Of a DNA stretch of 39,999 bases, positions 22,743 through 30,814 are shown piece after piece. The stretch is from IMG/VR virus record IMGVR_UViG_3300028831_000274, positions 1-39,999 of that record. The stretch is one strand, 5' to 3'. This DNA comes from a virus. The translations under genes were made by a program, and so were the position numbers. The notes beneath the pieces are model-generated. The model worked only from the letters and a program-made list of their open reading frames with translations. It ran no database searches and was not told the origin of the DNA. Positions within the stretch are counted from its first letter, which is position 1; the number at the start of each line of letters is the position of its first letter.

Positions 22743-24771
22743 TTGGCCCTCCTTTTAGCGTTTCCGCCCTCTTAGCATCACGAGACAGTTTCTGCTCGGT
22801 CAGCTTATTCTCTTCCAAGCGCATGTTGGCTGCCAATTCCGTGACATCCAGTAAACGCTTGCGATCCAGATCTTGGATTTCTTTCACAGCCCTTGCATTG
22901 TCCAAGAAAGCCTTAGCATAGTTTTGCTCGCCCTCGGATATTCTCTCCCGAGCCAGCCCAATGTCTGCCAGCACCCTTGCTCTACGCTCTTGAGCCAGCG
23001 CCGTATTCTCGTCGATCTTCGATAGTTCAAGCGCCTTACCAATTTGTTCCATCTCATCGAGTTTTTCCTGTTGTTGTTGGGCTTGTTGTGCTCTCTGGGC
23101 CATTTTCTCATGCAACATAGTGCTGCCTTGGAGAGGTGCGACTTCGAGAATATCTTCCCATGGAATAGGAGCACCGAGAGAAACAAGCTGAAGAAGTTGA
23201 TAATAGTAAGCTTCACGCTGAGTGGCTGTTTTAACTGCCTGCTTGATAGCACAGTCATACTCAAGGAAATTGCCCGAAAAGAATTCCTCTGTTGGCTCCT
23301 GATTGGTTATACGCCAGATCTTGCCAGCTGAATAATTCTTCTGAATTGCTTCGATAACAAGCCCACCCAATAGTTTCTTGGTTTGCTCCAGGTTATCGAA
23401 AATTCCTCGGTTACCTTTGAGGCCATTGCTAGCGCGTACCTCAGCCAACTTGCCGCTGACCTGTGAGTCCCCAGTGCTTGACAGACCAAGTAATTCGTCC
23501 GATGCGCCCGGGATCTCCATGATGTTTTTGTCAATGATATCTTGGTATTGAAGATATCCAGGAGGGATATTCGGTGCCGATATTTCTCTAACATCGGCAT
23601 TAACGTCGAAGTTTTCATTGACGACAATGTTCCTTCCTTGGCCAGCCTGCATAAGCATTGTGGGGTCAAGTACAGCACCATTCTTTGTGATCCATCCGGA
23701 ATTGATAATAGATTCCATGAGGTCGATGATTTGACTATGGCGTCTATTGTATTGGCGTTGAGCGTCTCGGATTGAGCGGACAAGCCCTTGAATTTTGAGT
23801 TCATAAGTGTCTATTAAGGGTTCATGATATAGGACTATGGGCATAAACGGGAATGTATCCAGGCCAGTAGGATCTGGGCCTGAATAAAGGAGACTGCCAC
23901 CTACAATAATGCTGAGTTCGCACGTTCTCTTATGGGAGTTGATAAGTTTAAGCTGGGGTAGTTGTTCGAGAGTTTTTTTAAGCTCTTTTTCTTCTTCTGC
24001 TGTGCCATCCCATTCCTCCGTTACCCCAGTTTCCATGTCCACAAGGTACTTCTGGGGTCTATTTACTCGCTGCCAAAACTGATCATAGGTGACGAGGTGT
24101 TTTGCTATGTACGTGGAATTGTATTGACGATAGATGCCAAGATACTGATATTTATTATCTCTAATGCCAGTAGGGATTGCATCAATGATTGATGGGTCCA
24201 CGCCGGGAAGCATAGCTTTGACCATTTCCTTCGACAGTAGGTCGCGTGTTGAGCATTGGTCGCAGTCAGATAGGTCCCGCTTGGTGAAGTATGGGTCCAG
24301 CATGACAGCGTTAAATGGCTTCCAGTAAAACCGGATATCGCCATTGACCTTGTCTTTAGAGTAGTCCATGTAGATGCCAACGATGGCCAATCCAGTCTTA
24401 AGCGCGTGCTCAAAGGCTTCCGAGATAATGTAGTCTGCATTTCCCTTCTCATATGTGTAATAGAGTACATCACTGAATAAATCGGCTGTACGGTCATTAG
24501 ATCCCTCTACAGCCCCGCATACTGTCTGTGTTCGGTTTTCCCGTTCATAACCTGAATAAAGATTGATTACACGTCGAATTTTATTGAGCTCCAGAACCAT
24601 TCGATTCTGTCTTTCGAGCTTACTTCGTTCAAGATTAGTCCAGTTATCACCAGCATATGCACGAAGGTCCCGGTATGCCTGCGCGTAAAATACGCCCCAT
24701 GTGCGATAAGCATCATAGAAAAACTGTTGCCACTTAAAAACCTTCTCATTGCTATTAAGTGTGTAATTCAT
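22735..24771 (-). CDS. Portal protein, P22-like
   Basis: 678 aa from the ATG at 24771 (GGGGAG 5 nt upstream). An in-frame GTG at 24777 would add two residues. The N-terminus (W-G-V-F-Y-A-Q-A-Y-R-D-L-R-A-Y-A-G-D-N-W) and N-K-I-R-R-V-I-N-L-Y-S-G-Y-E-R-E-N-R are typical of the P22 portal family. The middle has F-M-P-I-V-L-Y-H-E-P and Q-R-Q-Y-N-R-R-H-S-Q. The C-terminal 120 residues are a Gln-rich helical barrel-like segment. It forms the dodecameric DNA channel and docks TerL. Length is close to P22's. Confidence 0.87.
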   Translation of the reverse strand: MNYTLNSNEKVFKWQQFFYDAYRTWGVFYAQAYRDLRAYAGDNWTNLERSKLERQNRMVLELNKIRRVINLYSGYERENRTQTVCGAVEGSNDRTADLFSDVLYYTYEKGNADYIISEAFEHALKTGLAIVGIYMDYSKDKVNGDIRFYWKPFNAVMLDPYFTKRDLSDCDQCSTRDLLSKEMVKAMLPGVDPSIIDAIPTGIRDNKYQYLGIYRQYNSTYIAKHLVTYDQFWQRVNRPQKYLVDMETGVTEEWDGTAEEEKELKKTLEQLPQLKLINSHKRTCELSIIVGGSLLYSGPDPTGLDTFPFMPIVLYHEPLIDTYELKIQGLVRSIRDAQRQYNRRHSQIIDLMESIINSGWITKNGAVLDPTMLMQAGQGRNIVVNENFDVNADVREISAPNIPPGYLQYQDIIDKNIMEIPGASDELLGLSSTGDSQVSGKLAEVRASNGLKGNRGIFDNLEQTKKLLGGLVIEAIQKNYSAGKIWRITNQEPTEEFFSGNFLEYDCAIKQAVKTATQREAYYYQLLQLVSLGAPIPWEDILEVAPLQGSTMLHEKMAQRAQQAQQQQEKLDEMEQIGKALELSKIDENTALAQERRARVLADIGLARERISEGEQNYAKAFLDNARAVKEIQDLDRKRLLDVTELAANMRLEENKLTEQKLSRDAKRAETLKGGPNG

Positions 24772-24800
24772 TGACACTCCCCAGGGGAAAATAGTACACT
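24771..24800 (+). promoter_or_regulatory. Promoter with internal palindrome for the HNH gene
   Basis: -35 TTGACA (24771-24776), 18-bp spacer, -10 TACACT (24795-24800). The spacer contains the palindrome TCCCCAGGGGA (24778-24788), which on the other strand includes the portal ribosome binding site. The promoter thus overlaps the portal start and could give the HNH gene its own plus-strand transcript. Confidence 0.45.
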
Positions 24801-24833
24801 TGATCCGTAACCTTTAACATAGGAGATATAATA

Positions 24834-25415
24834 GTGGAAGTTACTGAACCAAAACCTTTTAGAAAAAAACGTGGGTATCTGATGCTTGGTCATAAACCAT
24901 TGCATCGTCTTATTTGGGAGATAGCCCGAGGTCAAATCCCTGACAAACATGACATTCATCATAAAGACGGGAATAAATTGAATAACCATCTTGATAACCT
25001 TGAATGTATCCCTCATACTCAACATCTTTCCCTCCATGCCAAAGAGAAACGTGCTGAGCTTTCACAGCGTATGAAGGCGAATAGTGATAAAATCCATTCT
25101 TGGCTTAAGACTGATAAAGGTAAGAAGTTTTTATCAGAAAAAGCTCGTAAACAATGGGCAGATCGCCCTTTCAAAACTTTTACTTGCCAGAATTGTGGGA
25201 AAGAATTTGAAGGTAAACACAATAGGGTCATTAAGTTCTGTAGTGATAGTTGCGTTATGAAAGCACGAAGAAAAAGTGGAGTTGATAATGAGTTACGAAC
25301 ATGTGTGATATGTTGTCGACAATATATGATCGACAAATACCAGAAAACCAAGACATGTAGTTTAATTTGCAGAAACAAGCTTATAAGCATTCTTAAGCTA
25401 GTTTCAAAAAAGTAA
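24834..25415 (+). CDS. HNH endonuclease with C-terminal zinc fingers (probable selfish element)
   Basis: 193 aa from GTG at 24834 with AGGAGA 7 nt upstream. The HNH core is L-H-R-L-I-W-E-I ... I-H-H-K-D-G-N-K-L-N-N-H-L-D-N-L-E (H42-H43, N50-N51, H52, E57), as in homing-type HNH_3 enzymes. Two C4-type zinc motifs follow (C118-C121...C136-C140 and C157-C160...C175-C179), likely DNA-recognition modules. It stands alone on the plus strand between portal and TerL, both minus. That is the usual placement of a free-standing homing endonuclease. Confidence 0.85.
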   Translation: MEVTEPKPFRKKRGYLMLGHKPLHRLIWEIARGQIPDKHDIHHKDGNKLNNHLDNLECIPHTQHLSLHAKEKRAELSQRMKANSDKIHSWLKTDKGKKFLSEKARKQWADRPFKTFTCQNCGKEFEGKHNRVIKFCSDSCVMKARRKSGVDNELRTCVICCRQYMIDKYQKTKTCSLICRNKLISILKLVSKK

Positions 25416-25470
25416 TTAGTCATAAAGTTCAATTTGCAATCCTTGCCTTTTGAACATTTCCACACCCTAT

Positions 25471-25505
25471 GAAGAAGAAGAAGATTTACATATTTCTTCT
25501 TCTTC
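25471..25505. repeat. 12-bp perfect inverted GAA/TTC repeat
   Basis: GAAGAAGAAGAA (25471-25482) and TTCTTCTTCTTC (25494-25505) can form a 12-bp stem with an 11-nt loop, in the gap between the HNH stop and the TerL stop. No T-tract follows. A second weaker stem, GTGGG/CCCAC with TCTTTT (25515-25540), lies next to it and may end the HNH transcript. Confidence 0.5.
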
Positions 25506-25524
25506 TAGGACTCTGTGGGATTGT

Positions 25525-27018
25525 TTATACCCACTCTTTTCTCAAGTTTCGCCATTCTTCGGCGGACATCCCTGATCCGCCTACAAGTCGCTGAATGGCT
25601 TCGGCACCATAGATTAAGGCCTTCGATCCATGAGAGGCCCAATCGTGGTAGCTACGTTCCCTGTAGCATCCTAGTTTTTCGTTCCATTCTTTCCTGAAGT
25701 TCTCGACTGCTTTAATGCCTTTCTCGCATTTAGAGTAGTCAAAGAAGAATCGGGGAAGAATATTTCTCAGGCATTCTATTCCAAACATCTCATTGGGCTG
25801 ACGGGGCACTATATCGACTTTGAGCCCTTGATCACGCGCAATGTCCGCAAAACTCTTACCACTCCCTTTTTCACGAGCCGCAGCATCATGAGGCATAAAG
25901 TGGCGCTCATAGAGATAAGGCTTACTTTTGAGCCACTTGGTGTAATGGGCAAGGGCTTCGTCTGAGTTTTCGTAGTAATCGATGCAGTGGATTTCTTTAC
26001 CGACGAGCTGCCAGACCCAGATCGCACACGAATCGCCGATCCCGATATCCCAGCTCGTATAGGTTTTCGCATTTTCATCGTAGGGGAGGTAACAAAGTCT
26101 TTTTTCTTGGCGCGCTTGGGCGATTTGCTTGGCAAAATAAAATCCTTCGTTGGCTGATTCGAAAGCTTCTTCGGGTGTCGAGGGATATTCCCTCTTCATA
26201 TATTCGCCCTGTGTCTGCATCTTCTTTACATACCAGGCTTTCTGCTCAGGAGTTAAAATTATTTCTTTACTCTTTAATTCTTCAAAATACACTTCCATGT
26301 CCTTAGATATCAAGACATTTTTTGAATTAATGACATAATCTGGATGTTGCCACCATGGAAAGAACCAAAGTTTCCAATCCAACTTGCCTAATTCAGTATT
26401 TGAATCTTGCAAAGCCTGCGCTTCTTTGCATAGAGAGAAAAAATGGCCTTCTCTTCCTCGGGCTGTGGACTCAATGCAGACAAATTGCCCAGCTTGGACT
26501 GTATTAAGCGCTCCAGAGATGATTTCGTTGGCTTTGGAAGGATTTTCTTGACATATCTTGGCGAATTCGGTGATATGAAGTAATTGAAGCGTACCACCCC
26601 GAAGAGACGTAGCAACACGGAATACTGATCCATTAGCGAAACGCATTTCGTGCACGTTGTCACGATAGGCAGGGCACAGGTCTCTAACGAACTGAGGTAG
26701 ATTATCGTAGGCGAACTTAACTTTATCAATGAAGATCTCCTTAGCAACGGGCTTGCTGTCGGCTACTATGCCGGCATTGACGTTATGATTGAAAAGGCAG
26801 GTATCAAGAAAAAGAAGGGCATGATACGTCGTTATTCCAAGTTGCCGGGCCTTGAGTATTATATTCAGGTAATGTGGGGTGGCGAGTGCAATCTGTGCCC
26901 AGTTTGGCTCAAAGTTCACTATCGCGCCCTCCTTATCTTTGATTTTATAAAGATTGCGAAGACGCCAGTTTTGATCGGCCAAAACACTAAGACGGGGGTC
27001 TAAATCCATGACATTCAT
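25525..27018 (-). CDS. terL: Terminase large subunit
   Basis: 497 aa. ATPase: Walker A variant K-A-R-Q-L-G-I-T-T (residues 56-64) and Walker B with catalytic E in L-H-I-T-E-F (E151). Nuclease: acidic residues in S-W-D-I-G (D324), H-D-A-A-A-R (D378) and Y-H-D-W-A-S-H-G-S-K-A-L (D459), spaced as in RNase H-fold TerL nucleases. It pumps DNA through the portal and cuts the concatemer. AGGAAGG precedes the ATG at 27018. First gene of the main late block. Its TerS-like partner is 6 kb away rather than adjacent. Confidence 0.9.
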   Translation of the reverse strand: MNVMDLDPRLSVLADQNWRLRNLYKIKDKEGAIVNFEPNWAQIALATPHYLNIILKARQLGITTYHALLFLDTCLFNHNVNAGIVADSKPVAKEIFIDKVKFAYDNLPQFVRDLCPAYRDNVHEMRFANGSVFRVATSLRGGTLQLLHITEFAKICQENPSKANEIISGALNTVQAGQFVCIESTARGREGHFFSLCKEAQALQDSNTELGKLDWKLWFFPWWQHPDYVINSKNVLISKDMEVYFEELKSKEIILTPEQKAWYVKKMQTQGEYMKREYPSTPEEAFESANEGFYFAKQIAQARQEKRLCYLPYDENAKTYTSWDIGIGDSCAIWVWQLVGKEIHCIDYYENSDEALAHYTKWLKSKPYLYERHFMPHDAAAREKGSGKSFADIARDQGLKVDIVPRQPNEMFGIECLRNILPRFFFDYSKCEKGIKAVENFRKEWNEKLGCYRERSYHDWASHGSKALIYGAEAIQRLVGGSGMSAEEWRNLRKEWV

Positions 27019-27060
27019 AACCTTCCTATATCAAATGATTATTTTAATTCAAAGAGTAGA

Positions 27061-27095
27061 TTTCTCTTGAGAGAAAAACACATATTTACTAATCT
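27061..27095 (+). promoter_or_regulatory. Palindromic operator overlapping a divergent promoter
   Basis: The perfect inverted repeat TTTCTC-TTGA-GAGAAA (27061-27076) overlaps a plus-strand -35 TTGAGA (27067-27072), followed at 17 bp by TAATCT (27090-27095). It sits in the 101-bp gap between the divergent TerL and 27120 genes, so a bound regulator could act on both. Confidence 0.42.
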
Positions 27096-27119
27096 AACGC
27101 CTTACCCGGAGAAGATGGC

Positions 27120-27602
27120 ATGGAAATCAAAGTAGAAAGAGTGCAAGAAGATGGAAAATTAATTTTTACAATTACTTGTGAGGAACTGAAAAACAATGTT
27201 GAAAATATTTCTTTACTTAACCATGACTTTGATATGTTGTTTCATTTGGAAGCATGTCGAGATAGAATTGCAGAAACAGTTCCAGAGCAATATCACAAAA
27301 GACATGAAGTTGATCATGCTATCTTTACCGCTAGAGAGCAAGTCTTTCAACATATTTATGACCATTTTATTTTTGCATTGAGGGAAAAACTAGAGCCAAA
27401 GTATGAACATATCTGCCAAGAGATCTATAATTGGCAGTACGACAATGCCGAAGGAAAGATGAAACAATTACTTCAAGAATTTGATCCTCAAAGAACTAGA
27501 TATTATTTTGACAATGATGATAATATAGAAAATGAAAAAGAAATTGATCCAGATGAAGTTTTAGGTCATGTAGTAGATGAGGAAAGAGATTATGAAAGTT
27601 GA
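27120..27602 (+). CDS. Hypothetical acidic protein, 160 aa
   Basis: Acidic, soluble, helical in the middle (E-A-C-R-D-R-I-A-E-T-V-P-E-Q-Y-H-K-R-H-E-V-D-H) and ending in a run of Asp/Glu/Asn. GGAG lies 9 nt upstream. First gene of the plus-strand accessory operon and overlapped by the next start. Family not recognised. Confidence 0.6.
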   Translation: MEIKVERVQEDGKLIFTITCEELKNNVENISLLNHDFDMLFHLEACRDRIAETVPEQYHKRHEVDHAIFTAREQVFQHIYDHFIFALREKLEPKYEHICQEIYNWQYDNAEGKMKQLLQEFDPQRTRYYFDNDDNIENEKEIDPDEVLGHVVDEERDYES

Positions 27603-27681
27603 TTGGGCAACAATTATTTCTGTCTGTTTAGGAGCCATGGTTGGCCAAATCATAGGATATTTTTTAATCTGGAGACAATAA
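27592..27681 (+). CDS. Single-membrane-span microprotein, 29 aa
   Basis: A short Lys/Asp/Trp start followed by one hydrophobic helix (T-I-I-S-V-C-L-G-A-M-V-G-Q-I-I-G-Y-F-L-I) and W-R-Q. It begins inside the preceding gene with GAGGAAAGAG upstream and ends 1 nt before the next start, so it is embedded in a coupled operon. A candidate small holin-like or membrane regulatory peptide. Unproven. Confidence 0.5.
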   Translation: MKVDWATIISVCLGAMVGQIIGYFLIWRQ

Positions 27682-27682
27682 A

Positions 27683-28036
27683 ATGAAAAAAGAGCTTTAT
27701 ATAGATTCCCATGACGGCGAAGTGATGCAGATAGATGTCCGTAGCCAAAGCACCTATGCCGGCTGCTTCATTTCTGTGACCCATAAGCTTAGTTGGGGCA
27801 TCTTGGGCTACCTTACCCTTCCCGACAGGAAATTGTTATATCTACGTGTTTCTTGGAAGGATTTGAAGCACGTGGGCTTTGCTGCCTCGAACAATGATGA
27901 GTATTTTAATGATCCTGTCTATGTGAAGGCGGTCAAAAAGAGGCGTGAGGACTTAGCTGATGGTTGTCCGAATAGAGAAGAAATTAGAGCTTTCCACAAA
28001 ACCGGGAAAGCCGAACTTTTAGGAGAAAAAAAATGA
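27683..28036 (+). CDS. Hypothetical protein, 117 aa
   Basis: Beta-rich N-terminal half (V-R-S-Q-S-T-Y-A-G-C-F-I-S-V-T-H, W-G-I-L-G-Y-L-T-L) and a charged helical C-terminal half. CTGGAG precedes the ATG. The stop overlaps the next ATG (ATGA). Not recognised. Confidence 0.6.
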   Translation: MKKELYIDSHDGEVMQIDVRSQSTYAGCFISVTHKLSWGILGYLTLPDRKLLYLRVSWKDLKHVGFAASNNDEYFNDPVYVKAVKKRREDLADGCPNREEIRAFHKTGKAELLGEKK

Positions 28037-28245
28037 GTTGGTTAGATATTACGACTACATTACCCCCTCCAGATATGGAGATGTTACTTTGGAATAAACA
28101 TACTGGATGTCAAATAGGTTCAGTATCTTATATTGGTGAAAATATTCATTTTATTTTGCTCAAAGATCAGACGATGGTGGAAAAAGGCTTGGCTGGTTTC
28201 ACACATTGGATGCAAATTCCAAGTCCTACACCTCCTTTAGAATAA
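28033..28245 (+). CDS. DUF551-like protein, diverged
   Basis: 70 aa. It starts W-L-D-I-T-T-T-L-P-P-P-D and ends F-T-H-W-M-Q-I-P-S-P-T-P-P, the H-W-M-x-L-P type ending of the small DUF551-like proteins seen in many phages. A better example lies on the opposite strand at 30475-30750. The role of the family is unknown. Confidence 0.6.
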   Translation: MSWLDITTTLPPPDMEMLLWNKHTGCQIGSVSYIGENIHFILLKDQTMVEKGLAGFTHWMQIPSPTPPLE

Positions 28246-28262
28246 ATAAATATGGAGAAAAA

Positions 28263-29102
28263 ATGAATTTTAAATGCTTTAGTTATTATTTTACCGCTGC
28301 TATTATTCCACTTTTTATTTTGTGGTGTTTATGCTTTAAAATGATCTCTCCGGGCTATGTGGGCGTTGTTGTCGATATGCTTGGAGATTCTAAGGGAGTC
28401 CAAGACAAAGAGCTTCATGTTGGTATGCACTGGATAGCACCCTGGAAAAGTGTTTATGAATTTCCAATATTTGAACAAAATGTGACTTGGGAAGGTGAAC
28501 GTGAAGGATTCAATTTTCAAACTTCTGAAGGTGTCGGTGTTTCTGCTGATATTGGTATTACATATCATTTGCGTGCTGACTCTATTCCACTTATTTTTCA
28601 AAGATACAGGCGTGGAATGGATGAGATTACTCACGTTTTTATTCGTAACTTCATTCGTGACGCAGTTAACAAATCAGCTTCTAAAACTCGTATCGAGGAT
28701 CTATATTCAGGGAAAGAATGCTTCTTCGTAGACGTCGAGAAACACGTAACGGAAGATTTAGCGCCTATTGGCATTGAAATTAGTCGGATATATCTCATTG
28801 GCAGGTTTCATTTTCCTCCGAACGTCATTGCAGCGTTAAATTCCAAGATAGAAGCTAATCAAAGGGCTCAGCAACGAGAAAACGAGCTTAGAGAGGCCGA
28901 AGCGGAGGCTAAGAAACAGGTGGCTAAAGCTGAAGGAGCTGCTAAATGTTCGTTACTACAGGCGGAGGCCGAAGCAAAGGCTAACTTAGTGCTAAGTAGA
29001 TCAGTTACTCCTGAGTTAATTAGTTGGCAAGCTGTTCAAAAATGGGATGGTAAGATGCCTCAAGTTACTAGTGGTGCAACGCCCTTCATCCAGGTGAAAT
29101 AA
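28263..29102 (+). CDS. SPFH/prohibitin-like membrane protein
   Basis: 279 aa from the ATG at 28263 (GGAGAAAAA just upstream). One N-terminal transmembrane helix (about 8-28), then an SPFH-type beta domain starting G-Y-V-G-V-V-V-D-M and L-H-V-G-M-H-W-I-A-P-W-K-S-V-Y-E-F-P. A coiled-coil tail rich in E-A-E-A-x-A-K (about 210-250) follows. SPFH proteins form membrane-bound oligomeric rings that organise microdomains or regulate proteases such as FtsH. In a phage, a role in guarding phage proteins from proteolysis or remodelling the membrane is plausible but inferred. It overlaps the next start in TAATG. Confidence 0.82.
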   Translation: MNFKCFSYYFTAAIIPLFILWCLCFKMISPGYVGVVVDMLGDSKGVQDKELHVGMHWIAPWKSVYEFPIFEQNVTWEGEREGFNFQTSEGVGVSADIGITYHLRADSIPLIFQRYRRGMDEITHVFIRNFIRDAVNKSASKTRIEDLYSGKECFFVDVEKHVTEDLAPIGIEISRIYLIGRFHFPPNVIAALNSKIEANQRAQQRENELREAEAEAKKQVAKAEGAAKCSLLQAEAEAKANLVLSRSVTPELISWQAVQKWDGKMPQVTSGATPFIQVK

Positions 29103-29338
29103 TGTTTAAATTCGATGAAGATCCCCAAGAAATGCGAGTAAGGGCTCAAAAATTACTGGAAGCCATCGAGCCGCTGAAAGGTTATGAAGAAAACACAACA
29201 GTTTGGATAAGTGCTTTGTCTTTTGAGCTGATTTGTATCTTCTCTCAAAAAAGTAATGGGCTAAAAATATTTGATGAATTAACAAATGCGATGCGTTCAG
29301 CCATCTTTGAAGAGCTTGAAAAGGGTAAAAATGAATGA
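29102..29338 (+). CDS. Hypothetical protein, 78 aa
   Basis: Helical, soluble. It starts in the TAATG shared with the SPFH gene and ends 8 nt inside the next gene, so expression is probably coupled to both. No recognised motif. Confidence 0.55.
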   Translation: MFKFDEDPQEMRVRAQKLLEAIEPLKGYEENTTVWISALSFELICIFSQKSNGLKIFDELTNAMRSAIFEELEKGKNE

Positions 29339-29651
29339 TTCAAACAAAAATGTTTGGGGCGATAAGCCACATATGTTCATGGAAAGCTATAGACACGAAT
29401 ATTTAATCAAAACTGTTTGGCTTGGACAAACAGGTAGATGCTTTACTACAGCTATTTACGATAAAGATGAATGTTTATGTCATGAGCTATTTTACACTTT
29501 AGAAGAAGAAGACGCCAGCTATAAGCATCAAGTGTTGCTGAAATGGCTTGAAAGCAACATCCATGCCATCAGGGCTGTGGGACTACCACGGTTCCTGGAG
29601 GCGGAAAGTGAGATGGGTTTACTACAGGAAGATCTGGCCCAGTTACAGTAA
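29331..29651 (+). CDS. Hypothetical protein, 106 aa
   Basis: The ATG at 29331 is preceded by AAGGG. The protein has a beta-rich first half (Y-L-I-K-T-V-W-L-G-Q-T-G-R-C-F-T-T-A-I-Y-D) and a helical end. The last 83 nt run antisense through the 3' end of the minus gene 29569-30030. Both frames look protein-like there, so the overlap may be real. Confidence 0.5.
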   Translation: MNDSNKNVWGDKPHMFMESYRHEYLIKTVWLGQTGRCFTTAIYDKDECLCHELFYTLEEEDASYKHQVLLKWLESNIHAIRAVGLPRFLEAESEMGLLQEDLAQLQ

Positions 29652-30030
29652 ACTGACCTCCAGATACATAGGGAGTCAATGCCGGATATCTCATAGGCAC
29701 CGAGGAAGAGTCGCATAGAGTGAAGGTGTCGGTCGTCACATAGTAAACATAGAAAAGCTGATTGTTGATCTGCTCTAGGCCAGTAGCCACTGCAAAGGGA
29801 TATGGATAGAATTTCGTGGCCCTGACGGTCATGCCGTTAGATAAGCCATGATTAGCCTTAGTGACAATGATAGGATTATTGGCTGAAGCTGAGATAGAGT
29901 CTGGGGTGAATTGCCTGACGGTTATATGGCTAAGAGAAGTATCTGGAGTGGCCGGATATTCACTAGGTGGTTGAGCATCAATGAATTGATACATTGGGCT
30001 GTCTGGATTGGATGGATCTAATGGATTCAT
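29569..30030 (-). CDS. Putative tail-associated protein with FCCH-like domain
   Basis: 153 aa. The N-terminus N-P-L-D-P-S-N-P-D-S-P is Pro-rich. The middle carries A-N-N-P-I-I-V-T-K-A-N-H-G-L-S-N-G-M-T-V and V-Y-Y-V-T-T-D-T-F-T-L, the same small beta domain as in the hub and the 249-aa structural protein. The tail is Pro-rich. Although far from the late block, the shared domain suggests a virion or tail role. It starts in an ATGA overlap with the upstream gene. Confidence 0.58.
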   Translation of the reverse strand: MNPLDPSNPDSPMYQFIDAQPPSEYPATPDTSLSHITVRQFTPDSISASANNPIIVTKANHGLSNGMTVRATKFYPYPFAVATGLEQINNQLFYVYYVTTDTFTLCDSSSVPMRYPALTPYVSGGQFTVTGPDLPVVNPSHFPPPGTVVVPQP

Positions 30031-30281
30031 GTGTTATTTCTCTCCAGTTCTTCTATGCGTTTCTCAAAGTCTTTGATCATCTGGCAGACGATCTTCATAG
30101 CCTCTAGATAATTGCCCTGATCAAATAGGTTTTGTAGATCATCGGTTCTTGGCTTAACCTCGGTCATCTCCACTTCTCTTGGCTTTAAGTTGCCAAGGGC
30201 TTGGACTTGCATGGAGTCGATCAAGTCAAAGTCCAGGCGTCTTTTACAGGTTACTTGGCGATCAAAGTCTTGAGGGATCAT
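30027..30281 (-). CDS. Hypothetical helical protein, 84 aa
   Basis: Charged, ending in a short coiled coil (M-I-K-D-F-E-K-R-I-E-E-L-E-R). It overlaps both neighbours by 4 and 20 nt, indicating translational coupling along the minus operon 32.0 to 29.6 kb. Not recognised. Confidence 0.55.
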   Translation of the reverse strand: MIPQDFDRQVTCKRRLDFDLIDSMQVQALGNLKPREVEMTEVKPRTDDLQNLFDQGNYLEAMKIVCQMIKDFEKRIEELERNNT

Positions 30282-30468
30282 AATCTAATCCTATATTTAA
30301 ATTTTCTTGTAATTTAAGCATAGCCATAGTTGAATAATTTATATTCGTAAATGCATCTACTTCTCTTACACTATTTACAAAATCAAAAGTAATATTTACT
30401 CCCACTTTTGAGATTCTTACACAATTATCCAGATTTAAAAAATCCCCATTACTCTTTTTATACCACAT
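30262..30468 (-). CDS. Hypothetical protein, 68 aa
   Basis: Beta-rich (C-V-R-I-S-K-V-G-V-N-I-T-F-D-F-V), starting M-W-Y-K-K-S-N-G-D-F-L-N-L. This start pattern recalls tiny phage proteins of unknown role that present a single beta sheet. It lies 6 nt after the DUF551-like gene. Confidence 0.52.
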   Translation of the reverse strand: MWYKKSNGDFLNLDNCVRISKVGVNITFDFVNSVREVDAFTNINYSTMAMLKLQENLNIGLDYDPSRL

Positions 30469-30474
30469 AAAATC

Positions 30475-30750
30475 CTATTTCTGCTTAGGCGGTTTTGGTA
30501 AAGGCATCCAATGTGTGACTTCTGGCCATCCACAAACATCTCTATTTAAATGATTTGTTGAATGCCAACAATCTGAAGAATAAGTAGTAGCTTGACCTTC
30601 ATAGGCATCTGGGTCATCTTCTATATGATACTCTGATTCGTAATATCCGATTCCAATGTTTTCACCATCAAATATTAGCACGTCTTCAGACTCTCCGCCA
30701 TTAGGTTTAGATAAATCTGGTAAGCTATCTTCAACATTTACCCAATTCAT
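30475..30750 (-). CDS. DUF551-like protein
   Basis: 91 aa. It begins M-N-W-V-N-V-E-D-S-L-P-D, has D-V-L-I-F-D-G-E-N-I-G-I-G-Y-Y in the middle and ends V-T-H-W-M-P-L-P-K-P-P. All three are hallmarks of DUF551 proteins, widespread small phage accessory proteins of unknown function. No clear ribosome binding site precedes the ATG. A diverged relative lies at 28033-28245 on the other strand. Confidence 0.75.
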   Translation of the reverse strand: MNWVNVEDSLPDLSKPNGGESEDVLIFDGENIGIGYYESEYHIEDDPDAYEGQATTYSSDCWHSTNHLNRDVCGWPEVTHWMPLPKPPKQK

Positions 30751-30814
30751 TATTTTTGCTTTACATTAATCCCATCGTTAAATAAAAAAAAGAAAAACCC
30801 ACCAAGGAAACCAA

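Noticed and set aside
23307-23804. 165-aa minus-strand frame inside the portal gene
   Set aside because: It lies wholly within the portal gene in another frame of the same strand and shows no protein-like motif.
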